Below are positions 33,051 through 42,776 of a stretch of 64,000 nt of DNA, in pieces. Each line of letters starts with the position of its first letter. The stretch's first letter is position 1. Position numbers and translations under genes: made by a program. The stretch lies in contig DATFGQ010000030.1 in the NCBI GenBank assembly GCA_035249305.1, positions 15,550 to 79,549 on the forward strand, given 5' to 3'. The stretch comes from DASUNP01 sp035249305 (lineage in GTDB: Bacteria > Acidobacteriota > Blastocatellia > UBA7656). Below the pieces are notes generated by a model, which saw only the letters and a program-made list of their open reading frames with translations, made no database searches and was not told the origin of the DNA.

Positions 33051-35834
33051 ATGACTCCAGAGCGTTGGAAAAAGATCGAATCGCTGTTTGAGTCGGCCCT
33101 TGAGCGCGACCCGGCCGAGCGCGCCGTCTTCTTAGACCGCGAGTGCGGCGGAGACGAACGGCTGCGGCGCGAAGTCGAATCTCTTCTGGCGCACCAGCAG
33201 CCTACGGGCCGCTTCATCTCTACGCTCGCCCACGACGCCGCAAGGCTCATCCCTAAGCAGGAGCCGCTCTCCACAAGCGGAGGCCGATTCATACCAGGCA
33301 CCGTGCTGGCATCACGCTACCGCATCATAGGGCTGCTAGGGCGCGGCGGCATGGGCGAAGTCTACCGAGCAGACGACCTCAAGCTCGCCCAGCCTGTAGC
33401 CCTAAAGTTTCTGCCTGAGAATCTCGCGCGCGACCGCAATATGCTTGACCGGTTCCACAAAGAGGTCCGCGTAGCACGCCAGATCTCTCACCCGAACGTC
33501 TGCCGCATGTTCGACATCGGCGAAGGAGACGGCCAGCACTTTCTATCGATGGAATACATCGACGGCGAAGACCTCGCGACGCTGTTGCGCCGAATAGGGA
33601 GGCTGCCGTCGGACAAGGCGGTCGAGATCGCTCAGCAACTCTGCGCGGGGCTGGCGGCGGCGCACGAGGAGGGCGTGCTGCACCGCGACCTCAAGCCTGC
33701 AAACGTCATGATCGACGGGCGCGGCCGCGCCAAGATCACGGACTTTGGTCTTGCCGGCCTCGCGGACGAGTTCCAAGGCCACGAGGTACGAGCGGGCACG
33801 CCGGCCTACATGGCCCCCGAGCAACTGTCGGGCAAGGGGGTGTCGGTCAAAAGTGACATCTATTCGCTGGGGCTCGTGCTCTACGAGATATTCACCGGCA
33901 AGAAGGCTTTTGAAGCCTCGACGCTTGAAGAGTTGATCCGCCAGCATGAGACGAGCGAGCCGCCGAGCATAAGCGAGCACGTTAAGGAAGTTGACCCGCT
34001 TGTAGAGCGAGTCATATTGAAATGCCTTGAGCGCGAGCCTGCCGCCCGGCCTGCTTCTGCGGCGAAGGTGGCGGCGGCGCTGCCTGGAGGCGACCCGCTT
34101 GCGGCGGCGATCGCCGCGGGCGAGACCCCTTCGCCTGAGATGGTCGCCGCCGCGCCGAAAAAAGGGAGCCTGCGGCCTGCGGTCGCGGTTGCGTTATTCT
34201 CTTTTTTCCTGCTTGAAGTCATCCTCAACGTCGTAGCTTTCGGCAATTACTCTCTGCATAGCCGCGTGCCGATGGAGAAGCCTCCCGAAGTCTTAGCCGA
34301 CCGCGCCGCGACGATTCTAAAATCGCTCGGTCATTCGAACACGCCCGCCGACAGCGCTTATGGGTTCGATTATGACATGGCTTACATCAGGCAGATTAGA
34401 GATCATGACCCTTCTCCGGCCCGGTGGGAGAGGGTCGCCAGGGGCAGACCGGCCGCCATTTACTTCTGGTATCGCCAGAGCCAGCGCCATCTAGTCCATA
34501 AGGGCAAAGGTAGTATTACCGTGACGGCCGATGACCCTCCGCCGAACGAACCTGGGATGATTAACCTAATGATGACGCCGCAGGGCCAATTAATAAAGCT
34601 CCGCGCGATTGCGCCCCAATTTGAACAGCCCGGAAAGCCGTCTCCGCCGACCGACTGGTCGGCCCTCTTCTCTTTGGCCGACTTGAACATCGTCGATTTC
34701 AAACAGGCAGATTCGATGCGTATACCACCGGTCTACAGCGATGCGCGCGCCGCGTGGGAAGGCGCGTACCCGGATCAGCCGGACATCCCAATTCGCATAG
34801 AGGCGGCAAGCTACCAGGGCAAGCCCGTCTATTTCGAGATCATCGAGCCCTGGTCAAGACCGGCCGAGACAGAGTCGGGTATCGTTACGAATAACGCGAT
34901 CGAACCGCCTACCAGGCAGGCATTCGCAATCTTTTTCATATCCGTCACCGTCATAGCCGTCATAGCAAGCGCCGCGCTCGCACGGCGAAACCTCAGGCAA
35001 GGGCGGGGCGACCGCAAAGGGGCGTTCCGGCTGGCCGTCTTCGTCTTCACAGTCAGGATGATTGGCTGGGCCATCGTGAGCAGCCATGTCCCGGTTCTCA
35101 GAGAGGAGATGACGCTGCTGATCGACGCCGTCGCCGGCGGGTTATTCCAGTCGGGCATGCTCTGGCTTTTCTACATTGCGCTTGAGCCGCACGTGAGGCG
35201 CAAGTGGCCTGAGCGTCTCATCTCGTGGAGCCGCGTGCTGGCCGGAGAGTTCCGCGACCCTATGGTGGGGCGCGACATTCTCATCGGCGGGATGGTCGGG
35301 ACTGGCATAATAATTCTCAACAGCCTCAGCGAGTACGCGGAAAAGTCATTGGGGCTTCCTTATGACCTGTTGCTCGATGTAAGGACCGAGAGCTTACTCG
35401 GGCTGCGCGGAGCGCTTGAGAACTTTACGCTGACCACCCTCGCTTCGATTCAGTTGGGGCTGCTCCTGCTGTTCGTGCTCCTGCTCGTATACCTGATAGT
35501 GCGCAAAGAGGCATTAACGATCGGCATAGCCTGGCTGCTTCTCTTCGCGGGCGTGAGCCTCGCCTTCGCCAACTCTTACGTAGAGATAATCTACACGTTG
35601 GTGGCGTCGGGGATGCTGATCTTCGTGATGATGCGTTTCGGGCTTTTCGCTTTCATGATGGCGCATTTTTTCTTGCTCCACTCGGAGTTTTATCCCTACA
35701 CGGCCGAGTTTTCCGCCTGGTATGCCGACGGGATGATATTCGCTTTGCTGGTCGCAATCGGCCTTGGCCTCTACGGTTTTTACACGTCGCTCGCGGGCCA
35801 GCCACTACTGCGCGGCGGGCTGCCGCAAGATTGA
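33051..35834 (+). CDS. Membrane Ser/Thr protein kinase (paralogue 1)
   Basis: This 927-residue protein has a conserved leader (about 1-70, with RWKKIESLFESALERDPAERAVFLD and LLAHQQPTGRF). The kinase domain (about 90-350) has GRGGMGEVY, VALKFLPE, HRDLKPANVMID (about 211), DFGLAGL (about 230) and MAPEQLSG. A first membrane helix lies at about 373-398. An exported domain of about 200 residues follows, and the C-terminal block has several membrane helices (from about 622). Hanks-type kinases of this group phosphorylate Ser/Thr in response to envelope signals. The sigma factor upstream is the obvious partner. No Shine-Dalgarno sequence precedes the ATG because the hairpin occupies the space. Confidence 0.93.
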   Translation: MTPERWKKIESLFESALERDPAERAVFLDRECGGDERLRREVESLLAHQQPTGRFISTLAHDAARLIPKQEPLSTSGGRFIPGTVLASRYRIIGLLGRGGMGEVYRADDLKLAQPVALKFLPENLARDRNMLDRFHKEVRVARQISHPNVCRMFDIGEGDGQHFLSMEYIDGEDLATLLRRIGRLPSDKAVEIAQQLCAGLAAAHEEGVLHRDLKPANVMIDGRGRAKITDFGLAGLADEFQGHEVRAGTPAYMAPEQLSGKGVSVKSDIYSLGLVLYEIFTGKKAFEASTLEELIRQHETSEPPSISEHVKEVDPLVERVILKCLEREPAARPASAAKVAAALPGGDPLAAAIAAGETPSPEMVAAAPKKGSLRPAVAVALFSFFLLEVILNVVAFGNYSLHSRVPMEKPPEVLADRAATILKSLGHSNTPADSAYGFDYDMAYIRQIRDHDPSPARWERVARGRPAAIYFWYRQSQRHLVHKGKGSITVTADDPPPNEPGMINLMMTPQGQLIKLRAIAPQFEQPGKPSPPTDWSALFSLADLNIVDFKQADSMRIPPVYSDARAAWEGAYPDQPDIPIRIEAASYQGKPVYFEIIEPWSRPAETESGIVTNNAIEPPTRQAFAIFFISVTVIAVIASAALARRNLRQGRGDRKGAFRLAVFVFTVRMIGWAIVSSHVPVLREEMTLLIDAVAGGLFQSGMLWLFYIALEPHVRRKWPERLISWSRVLAGEFRDPMVGRDILIGGMVGTGIIILNSLSEYAEKSLGLPYDLLLDVRTESLLGLRGALENFTLTTLASIQLGLLLLFVLLLVYLIVRKEALTIGIAWLLLFAGVSLAFANSYVEIIYTLVASGMLIFVMMRFGLFAFMMAHFFLLHSEFYPYTAEFSAWYADGMIFALLVAIGLGLYGFYTSLAGQPLLRGGLPQD

Positions 35835-35844
35835 CTTCTCGGGT

Positions 35845-38607
35845 ATGAACCCTGACAGGTGGCAGAAAATAGAATCACTGTTTGAGTCGGCCCTTGAGCG
35901 CGACCCGGCCGAGCGCGCCACTTTCCTCGACAAAGCCTGCGCGGATGACCCGTCGCTCAGGCGCGAAGTCGAATCTCTTCTGGCGCACCAGCAGCCTACG
36001 GGCCGCTTCATCTCCACCCTCGCACACGACGCCGCTCGACTGATCCCTAAGCAGGAGCCGCTATCCACAAGCGGAGGCCGATTCATACCAGGCACCGTGC
36101 TGGCATCACGCTACCGCATCATAGGGCTGCTAGGCCGAGGCGGCATGGGCGAAGTCTACCGCGCAGACGACCTCAAGCTCGCCCAGCCTGTCGCGCTAAA
36201 GTTTCTGCCTGAGAATCTCGCGCGCGACCGCAATATGCTTGACCGGTTCCACAAAGAGGTCCGCATCGCTCGCCAGATCTCCCACCCGAACGTCTGCCGC
36301 GTCTTCGACATCGGAGAGATCGAAGGACACCACTTCCTATCGATGGAGTACATCGATGGCGAAGACCTCGCATCTCTTCTTCGCCGAATTGGGAGGCTGC
36401 CATCGGACAAGGCGGTCGAGATCGCGCGCCAGCTCTGCGCGGGGCTTGCAGCGGCGCACGACGAAGAGGTGTTGCACCGCGACCTCAAGCCCGCCAACGT
36501 CATGATAGACGGGCGCGGCAAGGCTCGTATAACCGACTTCGGCCTCGCAGGACTGGCCGACGAGTTTCAAGGCCACGAAGTCCGCGCCGGTACGCCAGCC
36601 TACATGGCCCCCGAGCAACTGTCGGGCAAAGAGGTGACGGCAAAAAGCGACATATACTCGCTTGGCCTTGTACTGTACGAGATATTCACGGGCAAGAAGG
36701 CTTTTGAAGCCGCAACGCTTGAAGACCTTATCAAGCAGCGCGAGACGACTACGCCGCCGAGCATTTCCGATTATGTCAAGGAAGTAGACCCGCTGGTCGA
36801 GCGAGTGATACTGCGCTGCCTTGAGCGCGAGCCGCAGGCTCGGCCGTCGTCAGTCGCGCAGGTTGCGGCGGCGCTGCCTGGAGGCGACCCGCTTGCGGCC
36901 GCGATCGCGGCGGGCGAGACTCCTTCGCCTGAGATGGTAGCCGCCGCGCCGAAGGAAGGCGCGTTGCGTCCTGCCGCGGCCGTAGCCTGCCTGGCCGGGA
37001 TCATAATACAGCTAGCTTTCTTCGTGGTGGCCGCCGGCAAGACGGCCGTGCAGAACCGCATGCCGCTCGATAAGCCTCCCGAAGTCCTCGCCGAGCGCGC
37101 AGGCAGCATAATAAAAAGATTCGGTTATACAGAACCGCCCGTCGATGCGGCTTATTGGTTCAGGATGGATGACGCTTATTACGAAGATCCTAAAATGCAC
37201 GCTGCATTAGGCAGCAATTTGGAAAAGCTGTCCACCGCTCAACCTCCTGTCATCTCCTTCCGCTATCGTCAAAGCCCGCGCTATATGGAGCCGTTTAACG
37301 GCGAGAGAATCTGGTTCACAGACCCGCCGATGCAGGTCTCGAACATGGTGAACCTGACCTTAGACACGCGCGGGCGTCTGATCGAATTCAACGCCGTACC
37401 TCCGCAGGTTGACGAGAGCCAGCAGCCAATCGCCCCCTTCGACTGGGCAGCGCTTTTCACTGAAGCGGGACTCGACATTGCCGATTTCAAAAGCAGCAAC
37501 TCCATCTGGACGCCGCCCGTCAGCTACGACGCGCGTGCGGCCTGGGAGGGAGCGTGCGCGGACAATCCCGACATCCCCGTTCGCATCGAAGCGGCGAGCT
37601 ACAGAGGCAAGCCCGTTTACTTCCAGGTCGTCTATCCTTGGGACAAACCGCTCAGGCAAGAGGAGGCCGCAGGGCTTTCGGGGCCTAACGTCGCGGCCAT
37701 TCTCATCACCATTACGTTCATCGCAGGATTGACCGCGGCCGTCTTACTGGCGCGTCGCAACTTCAAGATGGGGCGAGGCGACCGCAAGGGGGCGTTCAAG
37801 ATCGTGCTCTTTGCCTTCTGCTGCATGATGGTCGGCTCGCTGCTTTCGGCCGATCACGTGCCTACGCTCGTCGGAGAGCTGACCGTATTTTATGAAGCGG
37901 CCTCGTGGGCGCTCGCAATAGCCGCGCTGCTCTGGGTCGTCTACGTCGCGCTTGAGCCTTACGTTCGCCGTCGTTGGCCCAGGTTGATCATCTCGTGGAG
38001 CAGGCTGCTTTCGGGCGGCTTTCGCGACCCTATGGTCGGTCGAGATATTCTGGTCGGGGGACTGATGGGGTTGGGCCACACGCTGGCAATTTATGTAATG
38101 ATCTTCTCGCAACGGTTGCTCGGCCTGACCTCTTTTCCCTCCCTCAGCTTTGCGCCCGATGCTGACCGGCTGACAGCGTCGATCGCGTATTTTTCGAGCT
38201 CCCTGCCCCGCTCCATATTTGTCAGCATGGGCTTCTTATTCTTAACCGTGCTTCTTTACGTTCTGTTCAGAAGGCAATGGCTGGCCGCAGGCGTGTTGTG
38301 GTTGATGATCTTCGCCGTCCAGGGTCTGGCATTTGTCTCACAAGACCCCTGGATCGCGTGGGTAGGGCTGCTCATTATCCCGACCATCATAGTTATCACC
38401 GTCGTCCGTTTCGGCCTGCTCGCGCTAGTGACGCTTCATCTCTTCTTCTTCTTGAGCGCCCAGCGCGCGCTCACGACAGACCTCTCAAGGTGGTATGCCG
38501 GAGAGACTATCTTCGCCGTGGCGGTCCTCTTGGGCATATCGATTTACAGCTTCTACACTTCGCTTGCGGGCCAGCCGCTCTTCCGCGGCCAGCTACTTCG
38601 CGACTGA
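35845..38607 (+). CDS. Membrane Ser/Thr protein kinase (paralogue 2)
   Basis: The start at 35845 (MNPDRWQKIESLFES) matches paralogue 1; the longer frame from 35764 is only overlap. The protein has 920 residues with the same order: leader, kinase (GRGGMGEVY, HRDLKPANV, DFGLAGL, MAPEQLSG), membrane helix (about 373-397), exported domain and C-terminal membrane block. The leader and kinase are almost unchanged from paralogue 1 in DNA and protein. The exported domain and last helices keep landmarks (YDARAAWEGA, PDIPVRIEAASY, RGKPVYF, RDPMVGRDIL) but differ widely. This is a tandem duplication with divergence of the sensor half. It starts 10 bases after paralogue 1 ends. Confidence 0.93.
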   Translation: MNPDRWQKIESLFESALERDPAERATFLDKACADDPSLRREVESLLAHQQPTGRFISTLAHDAARLIPKQEPLSTSGGRFIPGTVLASRYRIIGLLGRGGMGEVYRADDLKLAQPVALKFLPENLARDRNMLDRFHKEVRIARQISHPNVCRVFDIGEIEGHHFLSMEYIDGEDLASLLRRIGRLPSDKAVEIARQLCAGLAAAHDEEVLHRDLKPANVMIDGRGKARITDFGLAGLADEFQGHEVRAGTPAYMAPEQLSGKEVTAKSDIYSLGLVLYEIFTGKKAFEAATLEDLIKQRETTTPPSISDYVKEVDPLVERVILRCLEREPQARPSSVAQVAAALPGGDPLAAAIAAGETPSPEMVAAAPKEGALRPAAAVACLAGIIIQLAFFVVAAGKTAVQNRMPLDKPPEVLAERAGSIIKRFGYTEPPVDAAYWFRMDDAYYEDPKMHAALGSNLEKLSTAQPPVISFRYRQSPRYMEPFNGERIWFTDPPMQVSNMVNLTLDTRGRLIEFNAVPPQVDESQQPIAPFDWAALFTEAGLDIADFKSSNSIWTPPVSYDARAAWEGACADNPDIPVRIEAASYRGKPVYFQVVYPWDKPLRQEEAAGLSGPNVAAILITITFIAGLTAAVLLARRNFKMGRGDRKGAFKIVLFAFCCMMVGSLLSADHVPTLVGELTVFYEAASWALAIAALLWVVYVALEPYVRRRWPRLIISWSRLLSGGFRDPMVGRDILVGGLMGLGHTLAIYVMIFSQRLLGLTSFPSLSFAPDADRLTASIAYFSSSLPRSIFVSMGFLFLTVLLYVLFRRQWLAAGVLWLMIFAVQGLAFVSQDPWIAWVGLLIIPTIIVITVVRFGLLALVTLHLFFFLSAQRALTTDLSRWYAGETIFAVAVLLGISIYSFYTSLAGQPLFRGQLLRD

Positions 38608-38613
38608 GCCCAT

Positions 38614-40095
38614 CTAATTCCCGCCCTGAAAATCGAGCCGCCTGAACTTGAAAGGCGCGAGCGTGATCGTCGTCGTCGAAGGCGTCTGCCCCTTCATGAA
38701 TTCGAGCATCACGTCTTTGATCTTCGGCGAAGAGAGAAAGAGCGGGTCGCTGTGCACCGCGCCGTCGATAATCAGGTGATGGCTGTTACGAAACCCCGCG
38801 CGGTACTCTTCGGCGTTGCTGATGGGAGTGCGCGCGTCGAGCGTGCCGCTGATAAACAGAACGGGCACGTCCGATTTTACCGGCGAGCGGAACTCGGGCC
38901 CGAGGTCGACCGCTCCCAGCCCGTCGCAGACATCCGGAAATACCTGGTCGGCGAGCTTGCCTAACAGAGTCTCTTTGGCTTCGCGCTCGATCCGCTCTCT
39001 CCGCTCGGCCGACGCGCCCGAGGCGCAGTCCATCATAAGCGACATCGCCGAACCCACCTCCCTGCGCGATTCGCTGAGCCACACCTGAGCTATGTAAGAA
39101 TAATTGCCCTTCGACGCGGCGTAGTAGATCAGCGGGAAATCTCTGGTGACCGTAGTCCCGATGTTGCTCGCCGTGAGAATCTGCAAGATGAACTTCGTGA
39201 CGATCACCTTTACCTTCTGTTTTGTCCTGGGGTCGGTGACCTCCACCGTGACCGGCTCGCGCTCAAGGCGGTCGAGCACCGTCTTCATCAAACCTAGAAA
39301 GTCGGGTATCTCCTTATTCAATTCCGGGTCGGCCTTAACGACGCGGTCGATGTCTTCAAGGTGCTTCTGAATGTTGCCGGGCAGTTTCAACGTGTGGTCA
39401 GGGCCTTCGATGCCCGCGAGTATCGCGCGGTGGATGTTCTTCCCGTGACGCCGTATCGCGGTCAGACCGAGGTGAGTGCCGTAGCTTATGCCCCACAGGC
39501 TGATCTTGTTTGCGCCCAGCGCCTTTCTGAGCGATTCCAGATCATCGGCGCTCTCGTTCGTGTTGTAGCCGCGCAGGTCCACCCTCTGGAAATCCCGCCA
39601 GTACTCCGCGCAATCGCCGGCGCGCTCTTTGAAGAGGCGTATGAACTCTTCGCGCGTGGCCGGCACGTCTAAAGGAAAGTTGAGCGTCTGTATGCATCCG
39701 AGGTTTGGCTTTGACATGCCGACGCCTCGCTGGTCAAAAGCGATCACGTCGCCGATCTCGCGCATCGCCATAAAGAGCGGGAAGCGGGAGCCGCGCGCCG
39801 CACCTATGCCCGACCCGCCGGGCCCGCCTGCGAGATAGACGATCGGCGGGCCGGGGTTCTTAGAGGTGCTCTTGAAACGGACGAAGGCGAGCTCGATCAG
39901 ATTGCTCTGCGGGTCGGTGCGGTTTTCGGGCACGGTCAGCACGCCGAGCTCCGCGTCTACTTTTTCTCCGCCCTGCGATTGGAAGACGTAAGGCTTGATC
40001 GTCAGATCGCCCGCGCGTCTCTGTTGCCCGTTCGCGCTTGCGGTCATTAGAAACGACGCGAGCGCGAGCAGAAGTATCCTCTGGTAGAGATTCAT
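38614..40095 (-). CDS. Alpha/beta hydrolase, TAP-like peptidase, exported
   Basis: This 493-residue protein has a signal peptide (MNLYQRILLLALASFLMTASANGQQ). The oxyanion segment GGPGGSGIG, nucleophile GISYGTHLG (Ser), Asp in SGTLDARTPISNAE and His in DGAVHSD give the catalytic triad. The layout matches tripeptidyl aminopeptidases of the prolyl aminopeptidase/SlpD-E type, which remove short peptides from N-termini. It ends 7 bases from the convergent kinase gene, so the two transcripts must overlap or terminate in each other. Confidence 0.9.
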   Translation of the reverse strand: MNLYQRILLLALASFLMTASANGQQRRAGDLTIKPYVFQSQGGEKVDAELGVLTVPENRTDPQSNLIELAFVRFKSTSKNPGPPIVYLAGGPGGSGIGAARGSRFPLFMAMREIGDVIAFDQRGVGMSKPNLGCIQTLNFPLDVPATREEFIRLFKERAGDCAEYWRDFQRVDLRGYNTNESADDLESLRKALGANKISLWGISYGTHLGLTAIRRHGKNIHRAILAGIEGPDHTLKLPGNIQKHLEDIDRVVKADPELNKEIPDFLGLMKTVLDRLEREPVTVEVTDPRTKQKVKVIVTKFILQILTASNIGTTVTRDFPLIYYAASKGNYSYIAQVWLSESRREVGSAMSLMMDCASGASAERRERIEREAKETLLGKLADQVFPDVCDGLGAVDLGPEFRSPVKSDVPVLFISGTLDARTPISNAEEYRAGFRNSHHLIIDGAVHSDPLFLSSPKIKDVMLEFMKGQTPSTTTITLAPFKFRRLDFQGGN

Positions 40096-40162
40096 AATCG
40101 AATGCCTCTCTTGTGTAAGATTTTTTTGCGGCCTCTATATCAATTTGCGAATGGGTGAAGAT

Positions 40163-40239
40163 TGTAGCCCGGATCGCCGAAAGGCGATGACATCATTGGC
40201 CTGCGGCCAATCCGGGCAGCCACAAGGGCTGCCCCTACA
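40163..40239. repeat. TGTAG...CCCCTACA modular repeat, copy 3
   Basis: The left end TGTAGCCCGGATCGCC and right module GGGCAGCC-ACAAG-GGCTGCCCCTACA match parts of the copy at 25397-25537. The central segment is a different set of hairpins, including GGATCGCCGAAAGGCGAT and TTGGCCTGCGGCCAA. It lies between the TAP-like and M56 genes. Confidence 0.8.
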
Positions 40240-40286
40240 GGTTACTTCCAATCGCAAACTGTTATAAATATGGAGAGTGACTTGAG

Positions 40287-42266
40287 CTAGTCTTGAATCT
40301 CGGAGAGCGCCCACTTCGCCTTGCTCCGCACGCGCCCGTCCTCGTCGTTGAGGGCGGCCATCAAAGCTTCGACGGCTTGCGGGTCTCTTATCTCTCCGAG
40401 CGCCCACGCGGTCCGTACGCGCACGCCGGGGTTCTCGTCCTTCAACAGAGTCACCGACAGTTGCTCGACCGCGCGAGACTCTTTCATCTCGCCCAGCGCG
40501 TAGACGACCATATCTCTGACCTGAGAATCAGGGTCGGTGAGCGCCGCGATCAACGCTCGCACGGCGCGGTGCTCCCTGATCTCCGCGAACGCGAAGGCGG
40601 CGGCGCGGCGCACCCACGCGTCTTCATCCGTGAGCGCCGCGATCAGCGGCTCGTAGGCGTCGCGGCGATCCGTGCCGGGTCCGCCGCGGACTTCGCCGAT
40701 TGCCCAGGCCGCGTTTCTCCTGACCACGGGGCTCGCATGGCTCAAAGCCGCCGTCAAAGGCGCGACGGCCACTTGACCGAACGAGGCCAGCGCAATCGCG
40801 GCCTGCTCGCCGGGCGACGGCCTCTTGAAGCTGCTCATAGCAGGGCTCCACCTCCCGTCCCACTTGCAACCTGTCTGACTGATTGGAGCCTCATCGCCGA
40901 GGGCTTGAATCAAGAAGGGTATCGCCGCCTCGTCGCCCGCCGTCGCCAAAGAGCAAGCGGCTGTGGCGCGCTCTTGCGGGTCGGCCGAAGACAACGCGTT
41001 AACGAAGTCGCGTATGCCTTCGGGCGCCTGGCTCTGCACGGACGCCGGTTCAGCCGGCTGGACGAGACTCGCTTCCTCGGCGTTCGTCTCTTTTCTGTGC
41101 GACTGCGGTTTTGTCGAAGCTGCTGCTGAAGGTGATGGCGGCGGCGTGATTGCGGCATCAAGCTGCCCTGCGTTGATCTCTTCACGATTTCCGATCGCCG
41201 TCGAGTTGGGGAACGGCGAGAGTTGAGTCCCGGCGACGATGGCTGCTAGCGTCAGGATCGCAATCAAGCATGTCACTAGCCCTGCCGAATGATACGCGCG
41301 CGGCGGCTCCGCGCCTACGAGGCGGTTTATCCTGTTCATAAGTATTCCTCCGTTCGCGGTCACGGCCAACTCCAGCCGCGCCTTTCGAAGACGCTCGACC
41401 TTCGTCAGCGCGCGCGCGTAGACGAGCGCGTCGCCGCAGGCGGCCACGGCCATGTCGTCACAACAGTTCTCCCGTTCGTTGCGAATCTGACGCGAGACCC
41501 ACCAGGCGGCCGGGTGGTAAAAGAGCAAAGTTTCGATCACGGTCTGCAACAGGTTGACCAGATAATCATGCCTTCTGATGTGCGCCAGCTCGTGCGCGAT
41601 GATCGCCTCCAACTGCTCCGGGGTAAGTCCGACCAGCGCGCTGGCCGGAATCAGTATTACAGGCCGCAGCCAGCCCATCGCCATTGGCGACTGAACTAGC
41701 GACGACTCAAGCAACACGACAGGCTTTGAGACGCGGAGCCGCCGCGCGAGGTCCGCAAACAACTGCTGCCTGCGGGTTGAAACCTCTTGCGTATCTCTGC
41801 GCCTCAGCCTTCTGGCTTGAACGAAGCCGCCGGCCAGCCTGGCCGAAAGCGCGAGCACCCCGAACAACCAGACACCCACCACCCACGGCAAGAGCTGTTT
41901 GACCGCCCTGCGAGTCTTACCCTCAAACAACGTCGGCTCAAATCCAGAGACGCTTGCTTTATGATCGATGATCGAAGCGGGCGTCGTCTGAAGCTTGCCT
42001 GCATCGGCCGGCGCGGGGGCAACTCCTCGCGCGAACGATGGCGAAGGCGAAGTGAAGTAAAGAAGATTACCCGCCATCAGCGCGAGCATCATCGCCAGCG
42101 CGGCGCAGGCGGCAAAGTAGCGGGCGTTCGCAGACCGTTTGCGCAGCAAGATATTCGCGCCCGCGAGCGCCGCGGCCACGGCCGCGCCCTGCCACACAAA
42201 ATGTATCAACGACCAGCCGAGCGCTTGAATGAATGATTGCGCAAACAGTGCTTCGAGAAGATTCAT
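40287..42266 (-). CDS. M56 (BlaR1-like) membrane metallopeptidase fused to HEAT repeats
   Basis: This 659-residue protein has about four membrane helices in the first 330 residues with the M56 motif HELAHIRRHDY (zinc HExxH), then a long Pro/Ser/Ala linker, then C-terminal HEAT/PBS-lyase repeats (about 440-659). Repeats are clear: AAIPFLIQALGD, VRRNAAWAIGEVR, VRRAAAFAFAEIR, VRDMVVYALGEMK, VRVRTAWALGEIR and VRSKAKWALSEIQD. In BlaR1/MecR1 the exported sensor is a penicillin-binding domain; here HEAT repeats take its place, so the signal is probably a protein or other partner. The start overlaps the blaI-type gene by 4 bases. Confidence 0.93.
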   Translation of the reverse strand: MNLLEALFAQSFIQALGWSLIHFVWQGAAVAAALAGANILLRKRSANARYFAACAALAMMLALMAGNLLYFTSPSPSFARGVAPAPADAGKLQTTPASIIDHKASVSGFEPTLFEGKTRRAVKQLLPWVVGVWLFGVLALSARLAGGFVQARRLRRRDTQEVSTRRQQLFADLARRLRVSKPVVLLESSLVQSPMAMGWLRPVILIPASALVGLTPEQLEAIIAHELAHIRRHDYLVNLLQTVIETLLFYHPAAWWVSRQIRNERENCCDDMAVAACGDALVYARALTKVERLRKARLELAVTANGGILMNRINRLVGAEPPRAYHSAGLVTCLIAILTLAAIVAGTQLSPFPNSTAIGNREEINAGQLDAAITPPPSPSAAASTKPQSHRKETNAEEASLVQPAEPASVQSQAPEGIRDFVNALSSADPQERATAACSLATAGDEAAIPFLIQALGDEAPISQTGCKWDGRWSPAMSSFKRPSPGEQAAIALASFGQVAVAPLTAALSHASPVVRRNAAWAIGEVRGGPGTDRRDAYEPLIAALTDEDAWVRRAAAFAFAEIREHRAVRALIAALTDPDSQVRDMVVYALGEMKESRAVEQLSVTLLKDENPGVRVRTAWALGEIRDPQAVEALMAALNDEDGRVRSKAKWALSEIQD

Positions 42267-42655
42267 TGCTTGCCTCCTTCGAGCCTGTCCAGCAACTGCT
42301 CGACCTGGGCCAGCTCTTCGTCAGAGGCTTCCTTCGCGGCCAGGGCCTGCATCACCAACTGGCGAGCCGACCCGCCGAACGCGCGGTCGAGCAGGTCTTT
42401 GACGAGCTGCTGCTGCGTCTGCTCTTGCGACAGCCGCGCGCGATAAATCTGCGGCCGCTCGCTCTCGTCTTTTTCGACCAGCCTCTTTTCGGTCATGATC
42501 TGTAGCAGCTTCAAAGCGGTCGTGTAACTCGTCTCAACCTGCCTGTCTCTGTCCAACGCCTTGTGCACCTGGCGGACCGTGCTCGGCCCGCGCTGCCACA
42601 GCACGCGCAGTATCGCAAGCTCTGCGTTCGTAGGTCGCGGCGCCTCTTTGCCCAC
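42263..42655 (-). CDS. BlaI/MecI family transcriptional repressor
   Basis: The start is the GTG at 42655, 7 bases after AAGGAGG; the longer frame would include the promoter itself. The 130-residue protein has a winged-helix DNA-binding domain (PTNAELAILRVLWQRGPSTVRQVHKAL, SYTTALKLLQIMTEKRLVEK, YRARLS) and a C-terminal dimerisation helix region (QLVKDLLDRAFGGSARQLVMQALA). The family represses its own operon and is cleaved when the M56 partner is activated. The next gene is that partner, overlapping by 4 bases. Confidence 0.93.
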   Translation of the reverse strand: MGKEAPRPTNAELAILRVLWQRGPSTVRQVHKALDRDRQVETSYTTALKLLQIMTEKRLVEKDESERPQIYRARLSQEQTQQQLVKDLLDRAFGGSARQLVMQALAAKEASDEELAQVEQLLDRLEGGKQ

Positions 42656-42689
42656 TTGCCCGCCTCCTTCGTGATCTCTGACGCGACCC

Positions 42690-42730
42690 ATTATAACGAA
42701 AACCCTCGTCAAGTCAACGAGAATCTTCGT
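42690..42730 (-). promoter_or_regulatory. Sigma-70 promoter with paired BlaI-type operator
   Basis: On the minus strand TTGACT (42717-42712) and TATAAT (42695-42690) are 16 bases apart. The start point would be near 42683, giving a short leader before the GTG at 42655. Two similar blocks, GACGAAGATTCTCGT and GACGAGGGTTTTCGT, lie about 22 bases apart across the -35 and spacer. Each has ACGA/TCGT arms, suggesting repressor half-sites. Confidence 0.65.
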
Positions 42731-42776
42731 CAACTACGTAAATGATAATTATAAAAGAGATAATCTGTCGGCCCGG

